DNA of 36,792 bases from JADKIH01 sp031417555 (GCA_031417555.1 JANOVV010000066.1:1-36792), one strand, 5' to 3'; shown: positions 1-7,604, counted from the stretch's first letter. Notes: generated by a model not told the origin, from the letters alone. Numbers and translations: made by a program.

Positions 1-111
1 ATACATAGAAAGATCAAGAAAATAGATTCGCTTAAGTTTAAGTGTTATTTCATCCGGGAACTCTTAAAACGTGAAATTAAGGTCTCATTTTTGGAAGAAA
101 CGTCAAAATAA
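1..111 (+). CDS. 3' end of an unidentified gene (partial)
   Basis: An open frame of 36 codons enters from the left edge and stops with TAA at 109-111. It is rich in Lys, Leu and Glu and looks like a helical, basic C-terminus (for example ELLKREIKVSFLEETSK). No motif identifies the family. It could also be a chance open frame, because only 108 coding bases are visible. Confidence 0.4.
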   Translation: MHRKIKKIDSLKFKCYFIRELLKREIKVSFLEETSK

Positions 112-509
112 CTTCAGTATAAAATTAGTCCTATATATCTATTGGATAAACCCTTTGACCACCTTTTACGAGTAACATTGACCCGAAAATCCCAATTAAT
201 CTGACCGGCTTATTCCTGTGCCAGATAGGTTGATTTTCCACATTGAATACAAAATCGTAAAAATTTCATATAATTGTACTATGAAAAAATGATGTAATCG
301 AAAAATAAATAGCGTTTCGCTACTCTACCTGAACCTGAAAAGTCGAAAATTTTTAATGCACAGGGAAGTTTGGCAAACGCTCACGCAAAGCGTGGGCGTT
401 GCTTTACTTTGTGCACAGGGATTCGACTCCCTCAGGTTCAAGTAGGCAAATGTCCCACGCTGATTTTTTTTGCCTTAATCCAACCAATTAAACTATAAAA
501 CCTGAATCT
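112..509. other. Intergenic region with a structured element
   Basis: No credible gene is seen here. The first 200 bases are plain AT-rich sequence. Positions 325-445 form a nested inverted repeat, described separately. The last 60 bases lead into the PEGA-domain gene and show no clear TAnnTTTG promoter. Confidence 0.6.
325..445. repeat. Nested inverted-repeat element (about 121 bp)
   Basis: The outer arms 325-347 and 422-445 are complementary: both read CTAC(C/T)TGAACCTGA, then a short unpaired part, then AGTCGAA. Inside is a second hairpin, arms AACGCTCACGC (376-386) and GCGTGGGCGTT (390-400), with one G-T pair. A direct repeat TGCACAGGGA (357-366 and 412-421) brackets the inner hairpin. 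The layout fits a miniature mobile or palindromic intergenic element, or a structured RNA. No gene accompanies it. Confidence 0.55.
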
Positions 510-1178
510 ATGAAGTATTTAAAATTATTTATCGTTATGTTTTTGTATTCAATCATTAGTTACGGATCAACTACCGTAATCGTAAATGCATCTGAAAGCG
601 ATGCGAAAATTTCAGTCGATGGTAAAGATCTTGGAACAGGAAGTTTAAAAGTTACCGTCCCAAAAGAAACGTGCGTCACAATTAAAATTCAAAAGCCCGG
701 ATTCCTTCCCAGTGAACAAACTTATTGTAATAAAAAAGGAATGACCCCACCTCCTAAATCACAATATTTTGTTCTGAAAAAGGACGACGCTATTGAAGCA
801 TCTAGCAAAACCGATCAGGCAAATGTTGATTTTGCTATAAAGGTTAATGAAAAATATAATTCTAAAGATGCCTGGAAATTAATTACTCAAATAATAACAG
901 ATTACTTCGATGCAATCGAAATAAGCGACCAGGAAACTTCATATTTGCGAACAGCATGGACCGTTCAAACTTTTACTCAAAATACTATTCGATGCAGAGC
1001 CATTGTGAAATTAGGAAATACATCCCCCTATACAATTAAAATTAAACTTGTAAGCGAATATTCCGGAGAACCTGGTACAAGTCCAAAATCAGATGAGAGA
1101 TTTAACGAATGGGATAGAGTTTTGCGCAAATATCAAAATTTGATCAATGATTTTCAAACAAGATTGGGTAGTCAATAA
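510..1178 (+). CDS. Secreted PEGA-domain protein
   Basis: This 222-residue protein has a signal peptide (about residues 1-19). Residues 20-95 form a PEGA-like beta domain (ISVDGKDLGTGSLKVTVP, then KPGFLPSEQTY). The second half (about 100-222) is an unassigned alpha/beta domain with regularly spaced aromatic residues (YLRTAWTVQTF). PEGA domains are usually extracytoplasmic, in surface or envelope proteins. The ATG at 510 is the only start that keeps the whole signal peptide. It lies 80 bp upstream of the C10 protease gene on the same strand, with no obvious terminator between, so co-transcription is possible. Its cellular role is unknown. Confidence 0.8.
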   Translation: MKYLKLFIVMFLYSIISYGSTTVIVNASESDAKISVDGKDLGTGSLKVTVPKETCVTIKIQKPGFLPSEQTYCNKKGMTPPPKSQYFVLKKDDAIEASSKTDQANVDFAIKVNEKYNSKDAWKLITQIITDYFDAIEISDQETSYLRTAWTVQTFTQNTIRCRAIVKLGNTSPYTIKIKLVSEYSGEPGTSPKSDERFNEWDRVLRKYQNLINDFQTRLGSQ

Positions 1179-1258
1179 AACACGAATGTTATTAATTTTG
1201 TTAATATTATCTCATTAAAACTTAAACATAATCTTTAAATTTTTAAATAATTATCAAG

Positions 1259-3871
1259 ATGAACAGATTTACTCTACACCTATCTCTTTTACTAATACTA
1301 TTTCTCGTTCAAGGCTCTTTTGCAAAAGAAATTAATGAAGCTACCGCAATGAAAGTTGCTAAAAAATTTTATAGCACAAAAACAATTAATGCGCCTAGCA
1401 TTGATGTTCAAAATCTAACAATTTCGCTTGTTTATAAATTCGCTATTGAACCTTCATCGAATAATCCGGATAATGATCAAAAAAATCTCTATTATGTTTT
1501 TAACATAAACCAATCCGATGGTTTTGTAATTATTTCGGGTGATGATATAGTTGTTCCTGTACTCGGTTACAGTAATAGAGGAACTTATGATGGAAACAAT
1601 TTGCCCCCCGCTTTTATAAAATGGATGGAGAACTATAAAAAACAAATTCAATTTGCAAAAGAGAATAAAATGGAGGCAACTGATAAAATAGAAACGTATT
1701 GGGAAGAATTACTGAATACAAAAAATAGTAGCCCTAGCTCAAATATATCATCAGTAAATTCAGTTAATCCATTGCTTAGTACAACATGGGATCAAGAACC
1801 GTATTATAATGATCTTTGCCCCGGAGGCGCAGTTACTGGTTGTGTCGCAACTGCAATGGCACAAATTATGAAATATTGGAATTACCCAACTCATGGACAA
1901 GGCTTCCATTCTTATTCTGATCAAAATTACGGAGTCCAGAGTTTGGATTTTAGTAGCACAACTTATAATTGGGCTTCGATGCCAGATAATGTTACTTCAT
2001 CCAATATCGAAGTATCAACATTAATGTACCATTGTGGAGTTAGTGTTGATATGGAATATGGAGTTGATGTAAGTAACGCATATGTAATTAGCAGTAAATC
2101 GCCAATTATAAATTGTGCAGAGTATGCTTACAAAACTTATTTCGGGTATGATGAATCTTCAATTCAAGGGTTAGAAAGAAAATCATATACAACATCAACA
2201 TGGAAAAATTTATTGAAGAATGAATTAGACAATAGCCGACCGATTCAATATGCAGGTTTCGGAAATGGTGGCGGTCATACTTTCGTTTGTGATGGATATG
2301 ATTTTAATGATTTTTTTCATATGAATTGGGGCTGGGGTGGTAATTCAGATGGCTTTTTTGAAATTGATGCTCTTAATCCAGGTGGCACTGGTACGGGAGG
2401 AGGAACTGGAAGATTTAATGGAAATCAGCAAGCTGTCGTTGGCATCAAACCTAAAACAGGAACTGGTGCATCTACAGTTGATATGTATTCTTCAATCTCA
2501 ATAACTCCCAATCCTATTCAATTTGGACTACCATTTGATGTAAATGCAGACGTAATTAATAATGGCTCTTCAGATTTTAGCGGTGATTTCTGTGCAGCAT
2601 TGTTTACATCCACCGGAACTTTCATAGCCTATATAGATACATTATCTACAAGTGGTAACCCTTTACCTCCTGGTTCCCATTATACAGGTGGGCTTACCTT
2701 CTCAAATTCGGGTTTGCTCACAGTACCTGGAAACTATATTATTGGAATTTATTATAGAGACTTAGGAGGAAATTGGAATTTATCTGGAGATGCATCATTT
2801 ACAAATCCACTTAATTTTACAATTAATTCACCTGTTGACTATGTCCAACAATATTCAACAATAGTTGCAACACCTTCAACTTTTGTTCAAGGAGAACCTG
2901 CGTCAGTAAACGTAAATTTAATTAACGATAATTCGGCTACTTATTACGGCCAATTTCAGGCTGCTCTTTTCGATTTGAATGGGAACTTTGTCGAAGAAAT
3001 TGGAACATATAGTGAAACAACAGGACTTCCTCCGGGATCTTCATATATTTCACCATACATTACCTTTAGCACTCCCGTAATTACAGCTGCACCTGGAACT
3101 TATATATTAGCAATTCGTGAATTAGAAAATGGTTTTCCAAACTGGTATCTTGTAGGCGGCGACTATTATCCAACTCCAATTAATATTAATGTTGTCGCTC
3201 CATATTTATCACCTGATATTTACGAAAGTAATAATACCCAAGGAACGGCCTACACTTTGCCATTAACCTGGGTGAACAATAATTCACATCCATTAACAAC
3301 CGGTTCAAATAATCATATTGGAACTGACTATGATTTTTACAATATTAATTTACCTACTGGATACAATTATACAATAACTGCAAGAGTTCACGATAGTTAT
3401 GATAGTGGAAATGGTAATACATATACTAATGATGTTCTTTGGTCTTACGATTCAGGAAGTGGATGGTCACTTGCATACGATGATGTAATGTCAGGAAATA
3501 TTTTAATTAACGGAGCCGCAACTGTTTCCTTCCAAGTAGCACCTTTCTTTGCCGGTCAAACAGGAACTTATCTATTAGACATTGCTATTAGTAGAACTTC
3601 AACTGTTGGTATAAGTGATATTAATAGTATTGACAATAAACTATCCATCTTCCCAAATCCAGCGTCAAATTTTCTGAAAGTTAAATTCGAAAAAAATAAT
3701 CAAATAGATTTACTAAGCATAAAAAATATATTGGGACAAACTATTTTTAAATTTAAACCAACTCAAATCTCAGAAAATATTGATTTGTCAAATTTTTCAA
3801 ATGGGTTATACTTTCTTGAAGCAATCGAAAATAACAGAACCTATTCTTTTAAATTTATTATCAACAGATAA
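1259..3871 (+). CDS. Secreted C10-family (streptopain-like) cysteine protease with T9SS sorting domain
   Basis: An 870-residue secreted protease. Residues 1-22 are a signal peptide. Residues 23-160 resemble the Spi/pro-peptide region of C10 peptidases. The papain-like catalytic domain spans about 165-400, with nucleophile Cys195 in GCVATAMAQIMKYW, His340 in GGGHTFVCDGYD and the conserved NWGWGG at 356-361. Two similar Ig/CARDB-like beta domains follow (about 405-525 and 530-650), then a pre-peptidase C-terminal-like beta domain (about 655-785). A type A T9SS C-terminal domain starts near residue 797 (LSIFPNPASNFLKV). The T9SS tail predicts export across the outer membrane with surface attachment or release. 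The family activates by cleaving its own pro-region. All key residues are present, so it should be active. The stop codon abuts the ATG of the next gene. Confidence 0.93.
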   Translation: MNRFTLHLSLLLILFLVQGSFAKEINEATAMKVAKKFYSTKTINAPSIDVQNLTISLVYKFAIEPSSNNPDNDQKNLYYVFNINQSDGFVIISGDDIVVPVLGYSNRGTYDGNNLPPAFIKWMENYKKQIQFAKENKMEATDKIETYWEELLNTKNSSPSSNISSVNSVNPLLSTTWDQEPYYNDLCPGGAVTGCVATAMAQIMKYWNYPTHGQGFHSYSDQNYGVQSLDFSSTTYNWASMPDNVTSSNIEVSTLMYHCGVSVDMEYGVDVSNAYVISSKSPIINCAEYAYKTYFGYDESSIQGLERKSYTTSTWKNLLKNELDNSRPIQYAGFGNGGGHTFVCDGYDFNDFFHMNWGWGGNSDGFFEIDALNPGGTGTGGGTGRFNGNQQAVVGIKPKTGTGASTVDMYSSISITPNPIQFGLPFDVNADVINNGSSDFSGDFCAALFTSTGTFIAYIDTLSTSGNPLPPGSHYTGGLTFSNSGLLTVPGNYIIGIYYRDLGGNWNLSGDASFTNPLNFTINSPVDYVQQYSTIVATPSTFVQGEPASVNVNLINDNSATYYGQFQAALFDLNGNFVEEIGTYSETTGLPPGSSYISPYITFSTPVITAAPGTYILAIRELENGFPNWYLVGGDYYPTPININVVAPYLSPDIYESNNTQGTAYTLPLTWVNNNSHPLTTGSNNHIGTDYDFYNINLPTGYNYTITARVHDSYDSGNGNTYTNDVLWSYDSGSGWSLAYDDVMSGNILINGAATVSFQVAPFFAGQTGTYLLDIAISRTSTVGISDINSIDNKLSIFPNPASNFLKVKFEKNNQIDLLSIKNILGQTIFKFKPTQISENIDLSNFSNGLYFLEAIENNRTYSFKFIINR

Positions 3872-4414
3872 ATGAATCGGAATTCTCTATTCGCAATTAT
3901 TCTTTTATTCGGTTGTTGCACTTCAAATAAGCAAATTTCTTCGAATCTATCTTCTTCGACTGATTCTAAAAATAATGAAACCAAAATATCTGAAGATAGT
4001 TTAATTGACTTCACTACACCTCCTTTTGTAATAATTTATAAAACAAAAAAAGATTATTACGATAATGTTCCTGTAACACTTAATGATGAAAAAACCGCAA
4101 TAGTTTCTTATCCCAGTGTAAAAGATATTTTCTTTAATGGGAAACTGGCGCTACCTGAAAAATTGCATGACAAATATTTACTTGATAAAAGAGGTATAAA
4201 TAGGAATGTTGCCTTTTTAAATATTACATACGAAGATTACAGCAAATTATCATCAATACCTTCATTGAATGAAATGATGCAAATGATTATTGATAAAGAT
4301 CCATTAATTGAAATGTATAATTGCGGGAGTCGATATCAATATAAGTTTCCTGTTATAGATCTTAACAGAGTTATTGATAGGAAGCAAGTAAATAAATTTA
4401 AAATAATACTTTAA
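3872..4414 (+). CDS. Small lipoprotein coupled to the C10 protease; possible protease inhibitor
   Basis: A 180-residue protein with a lipoprotein signal and lipobox LFGC (Cys15), followed by a Ser/Lys/Asn-rich linker. No known domain is visible in the remainder. Its ATG directly follows the TAA of the C10 protease gene with no gap, so translation is probably coupled. C10 proteases in streptococci and Bacteroides are often encoded next to small inhibitors (Spi or staphostatin-like), which makes inhibition of the upstream protease an attractive idea. That is inference from position only, and no sequence similarity to a known inhibitor can be shown here. It could instead be an unrelated periplasmic lipoprotein. 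Confidence 0.75.
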   Translation: MNRNSLFAIILLFGCCTSNKQISSNLSSSTDSKNNETKISEDSLIDFTTPPFVIIYKTKKDYYDNVPVTLNDEKTAIVSYPSVKDIFFNGKLALPEKLHDKYLLDKRGINRNVAFLNITYEDYSKLSSIPSLNEMMQMIIDKDPLIEMYNCGSRYQYKFPVIDLNRVIDRKQVNKFKIIL

Positions 4415-4455
4415 AATAAGTATGCTGGAAACTGAGATCAAATTATATGCATAAC

Positions 4456-4463
4456 GACAATTT
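4456..4463. repeat. Target-site duplication, left copy
   Basis: GACAATTT lies immediately outside the left inverted repeat of the transposon and recurs as GACAATTT at 7903-7910, immediately outside the right one. An 8-bp duplication fits IS1-family transposition (8-9 bp). Confidence 0.93.
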
Positions 4464-4480
4464 GGTAGTGGGTCAGTTTG
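4464..4480 (+). repeat. Transposon terminal inverted repeat, left
   Basis: GGTAGTGGGTCAGTTTG, identical in inverted orientation to 7886-7902. This is the transposase-side end of the element. Confidence 0.95.
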
Positions 4481-4724
4481 ATTTTATTAATTCCAAATCT
4501 ACTTCTTTGGCGTATTGAAATGAATGATGCTTCCCATCAGGAGTATTATTACTTAACATATAATCATTCCCTTTAGTCACTTCAAATACGTGATTGAATG
4601 GATGGGACTCTCTTCCATCGAAAGGCTGTTCTTTAGTAGCTTTAATTTCATAATCATTAATACTGTTTTTGTCTGTGTGAAGCCTCCACATTACACGGTC
4701 TTTTAGTTTAAATTTATTTGCCAT
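4473..4724 (-). CDS. Small protein encoded between transposase and transposon end
   Basis: An 83-residue soluble protein of unknown family, rich in Lys, Asp and Asn and without signal peptide or membrane segment. It starts 7 bases after the transposase stop codon on the same strand, so the two genes are probably co-transcribed. Its stop codon lies inside the terminal inverted repeat. The related transposon at 18876-21588 has a gene in exactly this position, but its product (74 residues) shows no clear similarity. The slot therefore seems to accept different small genes. Confidence 0.7.
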   Translation of the reverse strand: MANKFKLKDRVMWRLHTDKNSINDYEIKATKEQPFDGRESHPFNHVFEVTKGNDYMLSNNTPDGKHHSFQYAKEVDLELIKSN

Positions 4725-4731
4725 TTCTTAA

Positions 4732-5565
4732 TTATTTATCGGTTAAAAGTACAATTTCTTCAATGCTCATTATATCCTTTGTTAGTCCTGCTTCCATTGC
4801 CGGAGTAACTCTTAATGTTTGATGAATCTTAGCAAAGTTATAATAAACGAAATGTAATGCAATCGCATAGCAATGGTTTTCGATCTTCTTTGAAAATGCA
4901 TTTGTAAGCCTTGTAAATCTTCTCATGTGCATTCTCATTGTTAGGTTCTGTCTTTCTAGATGAGAAGTTAAAATGTGTTTTTTGTCAGGGTTGCCAAGTT
5001 GCTTTACTTTTTTTGCACCTGTACATTCTTGCGGAGAATATTTTCTTTCTGTTGTACTTTCTCCTGTCGGAGCACCATACATTTTTACAAGTTGTACATA
5101 ATCTACTTTACCTGAGAAAGCATCTTCAACAGCTTCTAAATATGCTTTGTGACCGTCAGATGTTAATTGCACTCTGATCTTTAATCTTGAAGCAACATCA
5201 TTCATAAAAGTATAAGCAGAATCAGCAGAGTGATTACCAACAAAATAAGAAACGATTAATTTTGAATCTGCGTCTATGGCCGTCCACGTCCATACATCAC
5301 CGTGACCAAGTTCTTTATTTTCTTCGCTTGTATTTTTTTCTTTTGACCCCACGAAAGACCAGATTTCATCACACTGGATTCTTTTTGATGCAACATTTAC
5401 AACATGGTTGTTGTGAAATTCCTGACAAGCAATTCCAACTTCAACTAAAAGTTTTGTGATTGTATTTTTACTTGCTCCAGTAATGCGAGATATTGCCCGA
5501 ATGCTATTCCCCTCTACTAAGAGAGTAACGATTTGTGTACGGGTTGAAAGTGGTAGCTTGTTCAT
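4732..5565 (-). CDS. IS1-family DDE transposase (single-ORF type)
   Basis: A 277-residue transposase that cuts and joins the element ends. It has an N-terminal helix-turn-helix (about residues 8-42, SIRAISRITGASKNTITKLL) and then the catalytic core. Likely acidic residues are Asp66 (QCDEIWSFV), Asp98 or Asp137 (AIDADSK; TSDGHKAYL) and Glu204 (ERQNLTM). The ending FTRLTNAFSKKIEN is typical of this branch, which needs no programmed frameshift. The start MNKLP at 5565 is preferred over the in-frame GTG at 5613 because relatives begin at MNKLP and the extra codons overlap a good promoter (5571-5600). The gene is intact. A decayed homologue lies at 20458-21333. Confidence 0.92.
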   Translation of the reverse strand: MNKLPLSTRTQIVTLLVEGNSIRAISRITGASKNTITKLLVEVGIACQEFHNNHVVNVASKRIQCDEIWSFVGSKEKNTSEENKELGHGDVWTWTAIDADSKLIVSYFVGNHSADSAYTFMNDVASRLKIRVQLTSDGHKAYLEAVEDAFSGKVDYVQLVKMYGAPTGESTTERKYSPQECTGAKKVKQLGNPDKKHILTSHLERQNLTMRMHMRRFTRLTNAFSKKIENHCYAIALHFVYYNFAKIHQTLRVTPAMEAGLTKDIMSIEEIVLLTDK

Positions 5566-5570
5566 GGGTA

Positions 5571-5600
5571 TAAAGATACGATCTTTACTTGACCAGTCAA
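5571..5600 (-). promoter_or_regulatory. Transposase promoter
   Basis: On the minus strand TTG (complement of 5598-5600), 19 bases, then TATCTTTA (complement of 5571-5578) match the Bacteroidota -33/-7 pattern with one deviation. The ATG follows after 5 bases, so the transcript would have almost no leader. Confidence 0.6.
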
Positions 5601-5601
5601 G
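5588..5601. promoter_or_regulatory. Palindrome over the transposase -33 box (possible operator)
   Basis: CTTGACCAGTCAAG is a perfect inverted repeat (CTTGAC, two bases, GTCAAG) that contains the -33 TTG of the transposase promoter. A repressor bound here, perhaps the transposase N-terminus itself, would block transcription. The decayed copy keeps CTTGACTGATCAAA at the matching place. Confidence 0.45.
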
Positions 5602-5715
5602 CATTTTGTTCACTTTGTTTGAACTTTTATTACTCTTATTGTCAGATACTTACATATTTAAAGCTAATTATATTGATTTTTGAACATTTATGATTAAATT
5701 TGCGTTAGAAACAAA

Positions 5716-5789
5716 TGGAGGTAGGGGGAATCGAACCCCTTGACGGAAGTTTTAAAGACACCTGTACTTACCAAAGTACTCCTACCCCC
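5716..5789 (-). tRNA. tRNA-like gene with UUA anticodon (possible ochre suppressor)
   Basis: The 74-nt minus-strand sequence folds as a cloverleaf. The acceptor stem is GGGGGTA/TACCTCC (one G-T pair) and the D arm is GTAC/GTAC with loop TTTGGTAA. The anticodon arm GGTGT/ACTTC has one U-U mismatch and loop CTTTAAA. The T arm GGGG/CCCC has the standard loop TTCGATT, and the discriminator is A. The anticodon would be UUA, which reads the stop codon UAA. Weak points are the missing U8, three linker bases before the D stem and a mismatch closing the T stem. No CCA is encoded. It lies 11 bases after another tRNA-like gene, inside the transposon. It may be a real suppressor tRNA, a decoy or a decaying gene. 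Confidence 0.55.
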
Positions 5790-5800
5790 AAAAATTAACA

Positions 5801-5874
5801 TCCTCCCGACAGGATTCTAACCTGCATCACACCGTTCGCAAAACAGTTGCTCTATACAATTGAGCTACGGGAGT
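5801..5874 (-). tRNA. tRNA gene with UGC anticodon, atypical
   Basis: The 74-nt minus-strand sequence gives a good cloverleaf. The acceptor stem pairs at positions 2-7, but positions 1-72 are an A-G mismatch. U8 and A9 are present. The D arm is GCTC/GAGC, the anticodon arm ACTGT/ACGGT with loop TTTGCGA (anticodon UGC, alanine codons), and the T arm GCAGG/CCTGT. The alanine identity pair G3-U70 is absent (U3-A70 here), so the amino acid is uncertain. D-loop G19 is replaced by U and T-loop C56 by A. These positions normally form a tertiary pair, so the double change keeps pairing and argues for a working molecule. No CCA is encoded. Confidence 0.72.
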
Positions 5875-5883
5875 AAATCTTAA

Positions 5884-5914
5884 AGCCCTCACAATTTGAG
5901 GGCTATTTTTTTTT
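5884..5914. terminator. Hairpin terminator, probably bidirectional
   Basis: AGCCCTCA/TGAGGGCT (5884-5904) with a 5-base loop is followed on the plus strand by a run of T. On the minus strand it lies 8 bases after the stop of the wHTH-like gene and 9 bases before the UGC tRNA. It may end that transcript or shape the tRNA precursor. Confidence 0.6.
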
Positions 5915-6419
5915 AAAAAGGCAATCCATCATCTTCATCTATTTTTGGTGGTGAAACGACCGTCCGTGGAATATTGATAACGGGCTTAAAGTCTTCTACA
6001 CCGCGATCCCATTCAAAAAGACCATATTTATTTTCCCCTTGTCGTTCACTTTCCGCCTTTACAAATTGTCCGTCTTCTGGATTCTGATTAGTACTTATAA
6101 TGCTTGATATAGCAGACACTACCTGTTTTCTATCATCCCGACGTTCCGGTTCATATTTATGAACTATTTCATTTGCAATTTCAGTAGTTGACATTGGACG
6201 CCTATTCTTATTTATTACAAATCTTGTTTTCTGAATCCACGTCCATTCCTTATTATAGCCGTCCACACCATTTGATATATAACTTTTATCGCCAGTCAAC
6301 TCAGTAAGAGCATTCCTAACCTCTGATAATTCTCTAACTAGATCAGCCTCTAGGTTTTTATATAGCTCAACCAATGGCTGACGATTCTTATCAGTAATTT
6401 TAATAATTAATTGCTTCAT
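5913..6419 (-). CDS. Small wHTH-like protein with SSB-type acidic C-terminal tail
   Basis: A 168-residue transposon passenger of unknown family. Residues 1-45 are helical and charged. Residues about 55-140 have the pattern of a winged-helix domain (TWIQKTRFVINKNRRPMST, TEIANEIVHKY, then NKYGLFEWDR as a possible wing). A proline-rich linker leads to the tail DEDDGLPF, very like the C-terminal tip of single-stranded DNA-binding proteins (acidic run ending in PF), which docks many replication and repair enzymes. The start MKQLIIK at 6419 fits better than an in-frame start at 6458, which would add a non-conserved hydrophobic stretch. It is divergent from the RhuM-family gene, and the two may form one functional unit. 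Function is unproven. Confidence 0.7.
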   Translation of the reverse strand: MKQLIIKITDKNRQPLVELYKNLEADLVRELSEVRNALTELTGDKSYISNGVDGYNKEWTWIQKTRFVINKNRRPMSTTEIANEIVHKYEPERRDDRKQVVSAISSIISTNQNPEDGQFVKAESERQGENKYGLFEWDRGVEDFKPVINIPRTVVSPPKIDEDDGLPF

Positions 6420-6501
6420 AAGGACTGTAAAAGTAAAATCAATTATTGACAATTCCAAACTTTTCGTTTAAAAGCCTCTAACCTCTCTAAAAATATCGAT
6501 G

Positions 6502-6531
6502 TTGTCTGTGTCCTAAAATATGCTATATTTG
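6502..6531 (+). promoter_or_regulatory. Promoter of the RhuM-family gene
   Basis: TTG (6502-6504), 19 bases, then TATATTTG (6524-6531) match the Bacteroidota consensus exactly. The ATG at 6557 lies 25 bases beyond. The cargo gene of the second transposon has the same TATATTTG box before its start. Confidence 0.75.
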
Positions 6532-6556
6532 CACATTATTGTTAATTTTAAATAAA

Positions 6557-7591
6557 ATGGGGGAGAAAAACGAAATTGAATTTATAATGTATGCAGCAAA
6601 TGACGGAGCTGTTAAGGTGGGAATAATAGTTCAAGACGATACCGTTTGGACGACACAAAGAAACATGTCAAAAGTGTTTGGTGTGACTGTTCAATCAATC
6701 AGTCAACACATTTTAAATATTTTTAAAGACGGTGAGCTTCAGGAGGATTCAGTTATCAAGAAATTCTTGATAACTGCAACAGACGGAAAAGAGTATGAGA
6801 CCATGTTTTATAATCTGGATACAATAATTGCTGTTGGTTATAGGGTCAATTCATATCAAGCAACACAGTTTAGAATATGGGCAACAGGCATTCTAAAAGA
6901 ATATTTAATTAAGGGATTTGCAATTGATGATGATAGATTAAAGCAAGCGAAACAGGTTTTCGGAAAGGATTATTTCGACGAATTACTTGAACGTATTAGG
7001 GAGATCCGGGCATCGGAAAGAAGATTCTATCAAAAGATAACTGACTTATATGCTCAATGTAGCATCGACTACGATCCTAATTCACCAACTACTGTTACAT
7101 TTTTTGCCACTGTTCAAAATAAACTTGAATTTGCAATCACTCATAAAACAGCAGCTGAAATAATTAAATCACGAGCGAATTATCTGGAACCACATATGGG
7201 GTTGGCCACTTGGAAAAACGCTCCATCTGGAAAAGTATTGAAACATGACGTATCAGTTGCAAAAAATTATTTGAATCGAGATGAAATTAGCGAACTGAAT
7301 CGTATCGTCAATATGTATCTTGATTATGCCGAAAACCAAGCCAGTAAACAAAGGGCAATGACGATGGAAGAGTGGATTATTAAACTTGATGCATTTTTAA
7401 AATTCAATGAATACGATATATTAAATGATGCTGGAAATATGCGTAGTGAAGTTGCAAAGGCATTTGCTGAAAAAGAATATGAAAAATTCAGAGTAATACA
7501 AGACAAAGAATATATTTCCGATTTTGACAGAGTTGTAAAAAAACTTAAAGAGACAAATCAGCTTCCATCATCTGGAGTTGGCCACGGTTAA
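6557..7591 (+). CDS. RhuM-family (virulence-protein type) DNA-binding-like protein
   Basis: A 344-residue cytoplasmic protein of the RhuM family. The N-terminal half carries the family signature (VWTTQRNMSKVFGVTVQSIS, then YNLDTIIAVGYRVNS and FRIWATGILKEYLIKGF), a Bro/KilA-like fold thought to bind nucleic acid. The C-terminal half contains a Fic/DOC-like region lacking a clear catalytic HPFxxGN motif. RhuM was named from a Salmonella pathogenicity island. Homologues are spread through mobile elements and defence regions, and the biochemical role is not established. The ATG at 6557 is chosen over an upstream TTG because it sits well behind the promoter. Length is normal and no defect is visible. 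Confidence 0.88.
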   Translation: MGEKNEIEFIMYAANDGAVKVGIIVQDDTVWTTQRNMSKVFGVTVQSISQHILNIFKDGELQEDSVIKKFLITATDGKEYETMFYNLDTIIAVGYRVNSYQATQFRIWATGILKEYLIKGFAIDDDRLKQAKQVFGKDYFDELLERIREIRASERRFYQKITDLYAQCSIDYDPNSPTTVTFFATVQNKLEFAITHKTAAEIIKSRANYLEPHMGLATWKNAPSGKVLKHDVSVAKNYLNRDEISELNRIVNMYLDYAENQASKQRAMTMEEWIIKLDAFLKFNEYDILNDAGNMRSEVAKAFAEKEYEKFRVIQDKEYISDFDRVVKKLKETNQLPSSGVGHG

Positions 7592-7604
7592 ATTCAAATA
7601 AAAA

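Noticed and set aside
325..445. tmRNA or tRNA gene at the nested inverted repeat, because of a T-arm-like GGGATTCGACTCCC
   Set aside because: No acceptor stem of normal length, no D arm, and the T-like loop has 8 bases; the long outer hairpin explains the similarity.
5566..5613. Longer transposase start at 5613 or 5604
   Set aside because: The added codons coincide with the -33/-7 promoter and palindrome, and relatives start at MNKLP (5565).
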